From: Bipolaris cookei
Lineage: Eukaryota > Ascomycota > Dothideomycetes > Pleosporales > Pleosporaceae
Assembly: GCA_002286855.1 (NCBI GenBank)
Contig: NRSV01000009.1
Location: 250,984-314,983 of the forward strand
Direction of reading: 5' to 3'
DNA: 64,000 nucleotides
Shown here: positions 20,502 through 29,972 of the stretch, piece by piece
Numbering within the stretch: position 1 is the first letter of the stretch
Layout: each line of letters opens with the position of its first letter
Notes under the pieces: generated by a model
The model's database searches: none
What the model was told of the DNA's origin: nothing
What the model saw: only the letters and a program-made list of their open reading frames with translations
Translations under genes and position numbers: made by a program

Positions 20502-23500
20502 ATGTCTCTCCTTCTAGCTCCATATACCAATGCCATGCGGCTTGGTCAAGGGTGAATAGACAATATCGACAATATCCTGCTTACTTTCGTTAACTCCTAC
20601 TCAGGTTCAACTCATATACCCAGCAAATATGTGTAGATGATGCTGTCATCGTAGACCCGTCCAGGCCAGAAAACATCCTGACCAATGATGGCACGACAAT
20701 GCGAATTTTTGCCGAAGTCTCTGGGAAGCCCAGCGCTTGGAACAGACTTAAGGAAGTCGTTGATGCTGGTCCTGTTGTGCCGAAGGCGCTTCTGGAAAGT
20801 GGGAACACCTCCACCAATGTAGCCTTAACAGAAGAAGTACCATCCAACAATGCTCCAGCTCTCAGCGTTGATACAGAAGTTGTTGCAGAGTCTGATGCCA
20901 ATGATCAGGCTGATGATGCTAGAGCTGATACTGATTCTGTTGCTGTTGCCGATACTGACGAAAATATCGATGCGGATGGCAAGGCTAATGCTGTCGAAGA
21001 TGCAACTACGGAGGGCGAAGGTGGATCTAGCGAAGTGGGGTCTGTTATACACGTCAGCGCAAAAGATACACATCCAGACTCTGCTGCAGGCGCGCCTGTG
21101 CTAGAGTTGGTTGAACCTGCCCTCAAGTCAGAGACGAGCGAGCCTACCACTAAGGAACAAGTCCTAGAAAAGAAGGATTCAAGTAAAACTACTTCTTCCA
21201 TCAGCAAGACCGCCGGAACCCAAGCTCGAGTTCGATCGTCGTCGGTCGGCAACAAACATGGCAGTTCCAAGCCTTACGATGAACCGAACAAAGATCTGAA
21301 GAAGGTGCAGCCGAAATTTCAAGTCAAGGAGATTCCAATAAGAACACCAAAAGATACAACCACACGCGTGCCTAAGTCTGCTCTAAACAACGCACTCACC
21401 GCAATCGAGATTGAGCAGGCTCGCCTTGATAAGGAGGAGCGGCTTGAGATGATGAGACAAGAAAAGGCAAGAATGAAAGAACAGCGTGATCACCAAAGGC
21501 AGCTTGAGCTTGAAGCTCGTCAGGACGAACGAAAACGTCAACAGGATGAGCGTGCAGAGCAGGCGCAAATTCGTGAGGAGAAGAGAAAATATGATCAAGC
21601 TCGTCGAGAAGCCGCCCAAAAAGCCATGTCTGAAGCTATCTCAGCGAAGAAGGATGCTCTGACTCTCGAAGATCTCAACAAGATCAAAGCCCAGAACCAG
21701 TTTGCAGATCACTTTGATGGTATAGCCAATTCTGACAAATCGTACATGTTCGACGCTTCTGCGCCAAGTGGACCAAGCCAAACAGTCACCTACTCAAGCA
21801 GGTTCATCGACAAATTGAGTGACGTAACGGATGATATGTGCATCTCTGGAGCTCTTTCTGTCAAGATGGCCAAGATCGGAGGATCTGGACGAGGTTCGTT
21901 CGTGGACTCGGATAAGTTCAAACAAAGCGATCTGAACTTTTACATTTCCGTCAAAGTCATCAACCAGACCATTAATTTCAAAGATGCTCTAGTTTACAAT
22001 CATATGCGCTCTTGTGAGCCCGGCTCGGATGATTGGAAAAAGGTGTATGGCGACAGTTTCATTTCCGGCTTCGTTGAAGGAGGGGAATTCAACGCTATTG
22101 TTAGCATGAAAGTTCACAACAAAGCTAAGCTGCTGGATATCAAGGCCGAAGCTAAGGTTGCACTCACAACTGGCCCTGTTGATATCACCGCGGAAGCCAA
22201 TGTCGGGATCGCAAGGACCAATTTGGAGATGAACACTGAAACCACGATACAAGTGAGTTGGTGCGGTGGTGGGCATATCAAACCCATGGAGCAACCGTGG
22301 AACATTCAGAGCATCATGGAAGCTGCTGCGCGCTTCCCAAGTCTTGTTGCCAACTGCCCACAGCGAACGCATGCCATTCTGACCAAGTACGATAGCTTGA
22401 GGAGTTTTGTTACACTTCGACCTGCCGCATACTCGCCCCTCCAGTATGAGAACGCACAGATCTATACGAATGTTTTGATGGATGCATTCATGTCGTACAA
22501 ATCATTGTATAAGAAGCTTGGCGATCAGGGCGCCAGTGTTCAGAACAAGACATTGGAATTTGATGCTTCGCAGAGTAACAACACGCAAGATGGGGCCTCT
22601 CCGTCCAGCAACCCGAGTTCCGCCATTTCTAGGGCCCAGGCCGCGATCGGCCAAGCAGCCGCATCTGGTGACAAAGAAGCTTTGATCGCAGCGAAAAACT
22701 ATGCAGCCGCTCTGGCAGCAGCAGTAGACATAAATCCATTCAATGCTTCGCTCCAGGGACTTAGTGATGCTCGCAAATTCATTCGCCGACAGATGGTCTA
22801 CATTGTTAACGAAGTTGACCTGATAGAGAAAGATCCAAAAGTCGCCACCGATGAAGAGCATGAAGAGCCATTCCAGTCTCCCTCGCTTTTTGAGACTCGG
22901 GTACCTGCCATGAAAATCCCAGAAGCTCTAAAGCCCAAGTCAGATCCCCTCACTGGAAAGAGGATCATGGCAAAAACACAAACTGAGGAAGAACTAGCGA
23001 AAGAGCAAGAGGATCAGGACAAGCTGCAGAATGATTCACCGGCTTTATACACGATAGATCAAGACCTTTCCCCCGATGAAACCACTTCTCTAAATGCCGT
23101 TCGCACTAGAGTCCCTGGGATTGGTAAACACCTCCAGGCATCTAAAGCTTCTCCCAAGACGGACAAGGGCGATTTGTTCAATAATCTGGATTTCCTCTTC
23201 CCAGATTGGCAAGTTGAATATGTCTCGGTCGGCATGACGAAACGTGGATGTGTTGGCGCTGTCGAGGTTGGATATGAGAATGGTCTCATTCTTAGAAAAG
23301 GACTGCTGGCGGAGAATCTTGTACGGAAAACTCTAGACAAATTTCAATCGGGCGAACGTATATTTTCAGCTGCCATTGAACGAGGAGTCCCCGAAGGAAG
23401 TAAAGACCCAAGAGTGCTTTCCGTATGCATGTACACCAACCGTGGACGCAGACTTCTCGGTCAAGCCGCTAAGAACGAGATTCTATCTGGAAACAAAGTT

Positions 23501-24247
23501 CGCAAGGATGACGTCGTGTACGAGAGTGTCCATACAGATTACGTAGACAACGCTTTCGGCACAGGAACGCTCAAAGGCTTTTTTGGACGGCTCGACACAC
23601 ATGAAGCCGATGGAGGTATCCTAAGATTAGGGCTTATCTGGGGAGATTCCACAGGCACAAAGCTATCGAACACAGTGGCTGAGCCAGCTCCCATCTATGA
23701 CGTGGATGCTAGTACGGCGGACTCCACAATCAACACTTTCCGAGAGGAGCGGGATCAGGCGAGAAAAGAAACAGAACAGGCCAAAGCTCAGGCAAAGGCA
23801 GAAATTGAAAGAACAAGGCAGGAAGTAGATGTGAAGATCAGGGAAGCCACCGAGAAGGCCAGACAGATCAAGTTTGCTAATGGCGTTAGCGCCGCGAGAC
23901 AATCTGTCTCCTTCAAGGGCGATACGTTTAGGGTCAGTCCGAACGATAGTCCTTTCCTCACATTTGAGAATGGTAATCAGTTTTGTTACCAGCGCGACGG
24001 CAACCTGGTGGTATACAGTGCCAACAGATCAGTTCTTTGGGCAATGGACAGATATGGCGAAGGCGCTGGCGACTTAATCTTCCACGGAGGTAATGATGGA
24101 AATTTGGTCGCGTGGAAGAGTGGCGGAGCTACCTGGGCGACGGAGACCAAAGATGCCAGGAATGGTACTCTTATCCTGTCGAGTGAGAAGCCCTTCCTAG
24201 AGATCTTCACCGTGGATGGTAGGAGAGTATGCCACTATCCTTCATGA
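20502..24247 (+). CDS. Large MACPF-motif protein with coiled coils and C-terminal bulb-type lectin domain
   Basis: Exons 20502-20551 and 20605-24247 join across a 53-bp intron to 1230 residues; the first exon (MSLLLAPYTNAMRLGQG) keeps frame and adds a conserved-looking N-terminus that a search for ATG frames alone misses. Residues about 60-220 are acidic and of low complexity. A highly charged helix or coiled coil spans about 285-370. The central region carries FISVKV-type beta strands and YGDSFISGFVEGG at about residues 497-509, the MACPF-like signature also present in the neighbour at 18753-19820. A second coiled coil (about 1059-1109) precedes a C-terminal domain with QRDGNLVVYS and NDGNLVAWKSGG, the QxDxNxVxY repeats of mannose-binding bulb-type (B-) lectins. 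No signal peptide is evident. Combination of a pore-type core with a sugar-binding tail suggests recognition of a glycan-bearing target; that is inference. The frame is intact. Confidence 0.65.
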
Positions 24248-24589
24248 AGTAACGTCAATGTATAGCGAGCTGTTCAGTACCGTGCCCGTGCTCGTGACGC
24301 CCGGATTCGCGTAACGCCCCACCTAACACCATTATTGCGACATCAAACTTGAAGCTGTATAACGCCACAAGATAGCTAAATATATATAAAATTGTAGTAT
24401 TGCAGTAATCAGATACCACTGGTCAGTTTGTACTATCTAAATTTTTGCGGGAGGTTGGTGCTGCGGCCTCGCGTTGTGATCTATGGTGGAATAGGGGATG
24501 GAGCAGGTGCAGCTCCATCGCGAGCTCCATCCACCACCGATCGTTTTTGACGCTTTTTCTTTGAGATAAGCGCTCGTGAGGCTGTACGC

Positions 24590-25438
24590 TTGCATTTTGG
24601 AGCTTATTGTAAGCCGTTGAGTGTGTGTGAAGTATTGTGTATTCTGATGTGTATGTGTCGCACGCGTAGGTGCGGTGAGAAAATGGAGGTTGTTGTTTGT
24701 CGCACGCGTACGTGCGGTGAATTGATGTGTGTATTGTGTGTCTTGTATGTATGATCTTCTACTTGTCCTTTGATGTTGTGCTCTCTACAACTGTCTTTTG
24801 TACACGACCATTGCAGGGGCTTGTTACATGTAGAATATCGACATACATCGGCTGTGGTCCATGCCGATATATCCTGGCATAGTGTTGGCCGTAATTCATG
24901 TCGATATGTCCTGGCATAACATCGGATGTAACTCATATCGATATATCCTTGCATAGTCTGCGACAGTATGATAATAGGAGCAAGTTTAAATACAGCGTTA
25001 TTAGTCAGTGAGCAGCCACATGAATATACATGGTACTTCTGGGCTTACACACCTCCCTCAGATTCGAACGCATGTTGAAGCTGATGTGATCATAGGCCAC
25101 CCCCTGCTCTGTATAGAAATAGGGCTGCTTGTACGAGTGCGGTGGGTAGCCGCTTGAATTGGAGCAGTGCCAGGTGGGGATCGTCCGCCGTCGCGGTGTT
25201 GGTGGACCTCGCTCTGTACTATGGGCGTCCCCAGTAGTCGGACGTCTCCTAGAGCTAGCACTGAGGTCCCGACTGCTTCTTATTCTATATGGAGTTTGGT
25301 AGTGTCGTTGAATGTAAAAGAAAATGCTTTATAAGCGTACAGCCTCGTCAAACCTGTAAAAACGATGTAGGAAAAACCAGGAAGATTACTGCACTACAGC
25401 TTATGTAGTAGGAAACGTATTGAAACGTAAAAGTGATA
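24590..25438 (-). mobile_element. Copia-like retrotransposon remnant, 3' region (left part)
   Basis: This stretch joins, across element C, to a minus-strand Copia pol C-terminus at 29504-29690, so it is probably the 3' flank and LTR of that element. It contains two CGCACGCGTAGGTGCGGTGA-type copies (about 24660 and 24702) and three diverged tandem units of about 36 bp ending in ATATATCCTGGCATAG (about 24846-24957). No LTR boundary is defined, so the extent is approximate. Confidence 0.4.
24846..24957. repeat. Three diverged tandem units of about 36 bp
   Basis: Each unit reads roughly ATCGGCYGTRRTYCATGYCG followed by ATATRTCCTKGCATA; copies start near 24848, 24885 and 24922. They sit inside the putative Copia LTR region. 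Confidence 0.6.
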
Positions 25439-26822
25439 ACGTACCCCACGGGCGAGTGCATCACTTTTGCCAAGACTCCAACAAAACTACCACATTATGG
25501 CCCAGAATAGCCCACATTGGGCCTATACTGAGCAGCATGACACAAGATATCATTCAGAGTCTACTTCTACTACCTGCTTACACATTCTAGCGTTATGCCC
25601 AGTCATATTGCACCGTCTACACCGCCGTTGAGCTGGCTCACCCACTTCAGCACACACCTGCTTCTTTGGCTTCTTCCTATCACTACGCGCCCCAAAGTCT
25701 GTAAGAGCGGCTAGGCGCGCGCCATCTTCGACTGCCAAGGTCCCTTCTGCCTGAAACCGCTTTCTTTTGTGCGATTTTCGTCGCGTTGCGGCCTCATTTG
25801 CCGCCTTAAGCTCAACTATCTCCTTTTGCGCTAACACCAACTTGTGCGCGATAATAGCTGCCCCCCTTGAGACCTTCTCAAAGGCCTCCACAACAGACGT
25901 TGGCGAACCATGAGTATACCTTTGAATCCTCTGCTTCACCAGCGTCGATTGCGACCCTAATTCTAGGGCATTGCTAGGGGTTTGCGACACCCAGGGTTAG
26001 TTATTAACAGGTAGGGGTGATGGAGTGCGCAACTGGACATCAAGGGTGGATATAATCCGTTCTGGGTCAAATGGGACCAATCCAGCGCCTCGAAACCCTT
26101 CTTGGACATTACTAGAAGTAAATGAGGCGTCAAAGGCCCGCTTAAAACAAGATAGGAACTCTTGTTTAGTAATCTGGCTAATCTGGCTGCGCATGAGCGA
26201 TTCGACTTGGCATCCATAGGCCTGCTTCAAAGGGGCAAAGCAGCCCACGTCAAGAGGCTGTAAGAGGTGAGATGAGTGCGGAGGCATACAAATAGTAATA
26301 ATGTGATTATCTTTACAGTATTTTTGGAAATCCAGCGAGTTGTAGCTCTCATGGCCGTCAATAATGAGCAGACGGTGGGTACCCACTACCTTCTTCTTTG
26401 TATGCTCATCAAAGTGCTTTAGCCACGCAAGGCCAAGCTCATTGGTTGTCCAACCGTTCTCAGAGACCCCAATAATCAGTTCTGGGGTATATCGCCGTCC
26501 TTCTACCAGTTTGAGAAGTGGTTGCGCGCCTTGAGGATGATGAAGGGCGGAATCGCCCACCCGGTCGCATTAATGCCCTGGATGACCGTTACCCACTCTC
26601 TATTGCCAGGCTGGATAGTCTTTGGCCGTCCGCGTCGCTCTGATGCTGTAACAACCACTCCAGGAGCAATCTGGCCCATCATGAACCCCGTCTCGTCAAA
26701 GTTGTACGTGTCGTCATCCTGGATACCATACTTGGCTTTCATGTTGGCTACTAGGCCAAACCAGGCTTGAATGGTCTTAGGATCCTCGCAGAGGGCTCTC
26801 TCTTGTAGTCGTACTTGCGATT

Positions 26823-27051
26823 AAAACGTGTTCTATGCTCAGGGCGGCGCTTAACAAACGTACTGGGCCAGTTTTGGCCAACCTGGTCCAGATTGCGCTC
26901 AGCGCGTAAGGAATTGGCCATATTAGCCACGTCTGCTTAAAACGCGTTTTAAGCTCAGGGCGGCGCTTAACAAACGTACTGGGCCAGTTTTGGCCAACCT
27001 GGTCCAGATTGCGCTCAGCGCGTAAGGAATTAGCCATATTAGCTACGTCTC
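26823..27051. repeat. Tandem duplication, two units of about 114 bp
   Basis: The segment at about 26823-26936 is repeated almost exactly at 26938-27051 (each contains GGCGGCGCTTAACAAACGTA and GCGCTCAGCGCGTAAGGAAT). It duplicates the CENP-B-type HTH region of the element C transposase and breaks its frame. Confidence 0.9.
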
Positions 27052-27250
27052 TGAGCCTAGGGGGAAATCAGCGCGTAACAAGCTCAAGTTATACTTGACA
27101 ATCACATCCTCCTCAAACTCCGTTAGTGTACTTGAAATAGGCGTACAATCTGCGCGTGAAGGTCGTCCTGCGCGTCGGCGGCTTAGTGTTGATTGAGTGA
27201 CGTTATAGATAGCTGCAGTGCGTCGCTCTGAGAGATTCGCGTCTTATTTA

Positions 27251-29367
27251 ACGTCCCCCCGCGCCCAATGCACGCCGAACACAACCACCACCCACCCCAA
27301 CATGAGGTTATTGAGCCACACCAAATAGTTGTAAATACAAAACAACTTAGTAGTTTAGTAAATAGAGCCTTGCAAGTAATTTGTACTATCTGAATTTTGC
27401 CGGAGTTTAATGTTCCGGCCGCCACATGACGTTCGGGCTGGTTGGGCTGATGCAGCTTCTATAGCAACATCTGATGCTCCTCTACTACCCACTCTTTTCT
27501 GACGCCTCTTCTGCTTAGGAGGAGGCCTTGAAGCTTTGAGTTTACCCTTTTGGGAAGTCTGGATAGCGTTCTGGTTGTTTTTCTCTGTTTTTTGACGTTG
27601 TTTTTCCGCCTCCTTGTCAGCCTTCTCCCTATCCTTCACCTCTTTCACTCTCGCTCATTCTACACGCCTCTGTTCAAGCTCCTCTTTCTTTCTCAGAGCA
27701 TTAGCAGCTCTCTCACCTCTATGCTTACGTTTTTGAAGCTTTTCTTTCTCCTCATCCTTGTCCTTTTGGGCTTGTTGAGCTCGAGCTTCGCGAAGTTTTC
27801 GAGGTGACCAGAACTCAGCTCCTCCACCCAGCTTAGAGGTCTTTGGAAGAGGTAGGGGTCTGCCATGCTTTGTACGCTTATTTTGGTAGGCAAGTGATGC
27901 AATCAGCCCCTCGTTTTCAACGCGCAGAAGCTTGTTTTGGGTTGTAGCTCGGTGAACTGACGCTTGCAGCTTCTGAGTAAGTTCATCAACTCTCTCCCTT
28001 GCTAATTGATCTAGTAGTCGTTGTGTACGTTGCCAATCAGCGGGAGAGAGATGAGATAGGCTCAATTTATCAGTCTGAAGAGGTGGTGTTGTGAAATCAA
28101 ACTTCTGGGTAACTGTCGTCCGATCCATTGGCCAGATACCAGTGGCTTTGAAAGCTGACGTAAGGTTGTTTTCGGTGAATGAGGTAAAAGCTGACCTAAA
28201 TAAGCTATAGAAATCGGGGTTTTCACTGGAAAAAGTCCTTGCGATCGTTGTTGTTGCCGAGCGAGTTCAGACGAATAGTAAGACGAGAGAGGCCCAAATA
28301 CTCCAACATCAAAAGGCTGAAGAGTATGGGTAGAATGAGATAGAAACACCATCAACAGTATACGATTGCCGTCACAATAGTCCAGAAACCTGGCTGAGAG
28401 ATGGCTACTGTGGCCGTCACAGATGAGTAATCGCCATACCCGACGAGCTTTCTCTTTGGTGAAGCAATCAAATATGTTCTTAAGCCATCAGAGGCCCAAT
28501 TTAACGTTCGTCCAGCCCATTGGAGTTGAGCTGACAAAGTACTCCTCTACCTCAGGGGATATATCTTCCACCCAGTCGTCCATAATATTGGCAACATCGC
28601 TGGAGAAGATCAGACACGTTGGCAGCGTCATCCCATCTGCACAGATCGTTGGTACAACTGTTATCCACTCTCTGTTGTCGTCTCGAAGTGCTTTTCTGGC
28701 CCCCTCCTTCACCCAAACTGCCTTACTGAACACTCTTTTTGAACGACTCTCGACCAATCATGAACCCCTTCTCGTCCATGTTGAACGTGAGCCTTGGCTC
28801 TATGCTGTACTCTTCTATTTTCTGATAGAGTAGATCAAAATATGCCTCATACTTGGCGAGAGAATCAGCACGGTAACGTATGCCATCGATTTTGGGTGCC
28901 CAACAAGAGACTAGATGGTCTGAGTTTCGGTGAAGGAAATGGTCAACCCAGCTCATTGAGACCTCTCTCCCGGCTAATTCAGTCCCAGAATTTTGTATCA
29001 TCTCTCTTGTTGGAGCTAGCCCTCTATTATGAAGGTTCTCTATATATACTATGAAGGTTCTCTATATATACTACAAGCTCTGGTTCTTGTTGTGGGGGAC
29101 AGCTTGTTGGACGGCGTCATGGTCCTTGCGTGACGCGCATACACCCCGGTGTCTTCGGCTGAGCGTAGATCGGTCGGCAGCCCATTTTTTTGGCATAATA
29201 TGTATACCGAAAACTCGAAGCAGACTCGTGCAATTCTAAATCTTCAACCGCTTTCTCGATAGCTGTCACGGTGGTGGAGTTGCGGCGCGTCAAAGTGGGC
29301 GGCTGGTCTGGTGTTTAGGTGTTCAGCGTGCATTGCCCGATAGTGTGCATTGGGCGCGGGGGGACGT
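27251..29367 (-). mobile_element. Element D: second pogo-like family, inserted in C
   Basis: 2117 bp. Left end ACGTCCCCCCGCGCCCAATG at 27251; the right end is its inverted copy finishing at 29367. TA on both sides (27249-27250; 29368-29369). At the right end the CAATGCAC subterminal motif occurs twice, at the left end once. It lies inside the element C transposase frame and carries its own decayed transposase. Confidence 0.92.
27355..29280 (-). pseudogene. Element D transposase (pogo-like DDE), decayed
   Basis: Minus-strand pieces in order: an N-terminal helix (TAIEKAVEDLELHESASS, near 29270-29215), a CENP-B-type HTH with SWVDHFLHRN, then the DDE region with FNMDEKGFMIGR, DNREWITVVPTICADG, RLLICDGHSSH and HTLQPFDVGVFGPLSSYY. 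A long Lys/Arg/Gln-rich coiled-coil tail follows (KDKDEEKEKLQKRKHRGE). Stops and frameshifts separate the blocks. A 24-bp unit is tandemly repeated at about 29027-29074. The family differs from A, B, C and E: no CCHC knuckle was seen and the GHSSH block differs. Confidence 0.82.
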
Positions 29368-29503
29368 TAAGAGCTTGGGGAGCAAGCTGTATCTGACATT
29401 CACTAGAAGGTTGTAAATGGTGTTGTTGTTGCGACATTGGGGTAGGGTAAGTGTTTTGGTGGGGTCTTGGCAAAAGTGATGCCCTCGCCCGTGGGATGCG
29501 TTA

Positions 29504-29690
29504 CCCAATTTTCATGTCTCTGTTGAGGCAGTAGTTTGGTAAGTTCATCAGCGGGTTGAACGCTAGTTGGTGTGTATGTGAGGTTGAAATTATGAGCTTG
29601 TGCTTCTTGGCGAAGCCAGTGATGATATATATCGACGTGTCTGAGCGACGTCTTGAGTCATGGCCTAGCTGCTGTGATTAGACTGGCAAA
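29504..29690 (-). mobile_element. Copia-like pol C-terminus (right part of remnant cut by C)
   Basis: Reading the minus strand leftward from about 29655 gives HVDIYHHWLRQEAQ, then LTYTPTSVQPADELTKLLPQ. That is the conserved end of the Copia RNase H domain (HIDIRYHFIR...ADxLTKxL type). The frame runs to the TA at 29502-29503 where element C is inserted. Only this end of the polyprotein is visible. Confidence 0.75.
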
Positions 29691-29692
29691 TG

Positions 29693-29822
29693 GGTAGGGT
29701 CGGGTAGGGTTGGGTTGGGTGTACCAAGACATGGGTTGGGTTGGGTGTACCAAGACATGGGTTGGGTTGGGTTAAGTATAACAAGACATGAGCAGGGTTG
29801 GGTAGGATTGGGTTGGGCTGGA
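29693..29822. repeat. G-rich tandem repeat, GGGTTGGGTTGGGT type
   Basis: Clusters of GGGTTGGGTTGGG alternate with TGTACCAAGACAT, with a period of about 28 bp in the centre and degenerate flanks. It has four or more closely spaced G runs on one strand, so it could form a G-quadruplex. It is not a canonical TTAGGG telomere array. Confidence 0.75.
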
Positions 29823-29972
29823 TCAAACTTATATCTTCTTCAGAGATCTATTTTGATACGTACAACTAGCAGAGTTGATATTTATACTAACGTAAAGCAC
29901 CACCGAGCCGGACACACCACCGAGCCGGACACTTTTTCTTGGCATCACGAACTTCATGTACGAAAACTCGAA

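Larger units (their letters stand above)
25550..29437 (-). pseudogene. Element C transposase, decayed and split by element D
   Basis: The start is ATG at 29437 (MSQQQHHLQPSSE), running to the TA at 29368 and resuming left of 27250. Joining across D with one TA gives ALK-stop-DANLSERRTAAIYNV in one frame, the stop being TAA where other family members have Gln (CAA). Further left are the CENP-B-type HTH (GQNWPSTFVKRRPELK, present twice owing to a 114-bp tandem duplication), YNFDETGFMMGQ, RLLIIDGHESY, LLQPLDVGCFAPLK, a coiled coil, and a C-terminal knuckle CRRCNMTGHNARMC. Frameshifts separate the blocks near 26530 and 25990. Dead copy related to A and B. Confidence 0.85.
25439..29501 (-). mobile_element. 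Element C: pogo-like transposon, hosting element D
   Basis: Inverted ends of about 41 bp: ACGTACCCCACGGGCGAG from 25439, and the reverse complement of ACGCATCCCACGGGCGAG ending at 29501; both continue into GCATCACTTTTGCCAAGA. TA flanks both sides (25437-25438; 29502-29503). The transposase is on the minus strand and is interrupted by element D (27251-29367). C itself lies in Copia sequence, so the order of arrival is Copia, C, D. Confidence 0.88.

Noticed and set aside
24846..24957. CRISPR-like array of three spaced repeats
   Set aside because: Fungal nuclear DNA; units are diverged direct tandem copies without unique spacers, inside a retrotransposon remnant.
29693..29822. Telomere repeat array
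   Set aside because: Units are GGGTTGGG with a TGTACCAAGACAT spacer rather than TTAGGG; it is internal and surrounded by transposon remnants.
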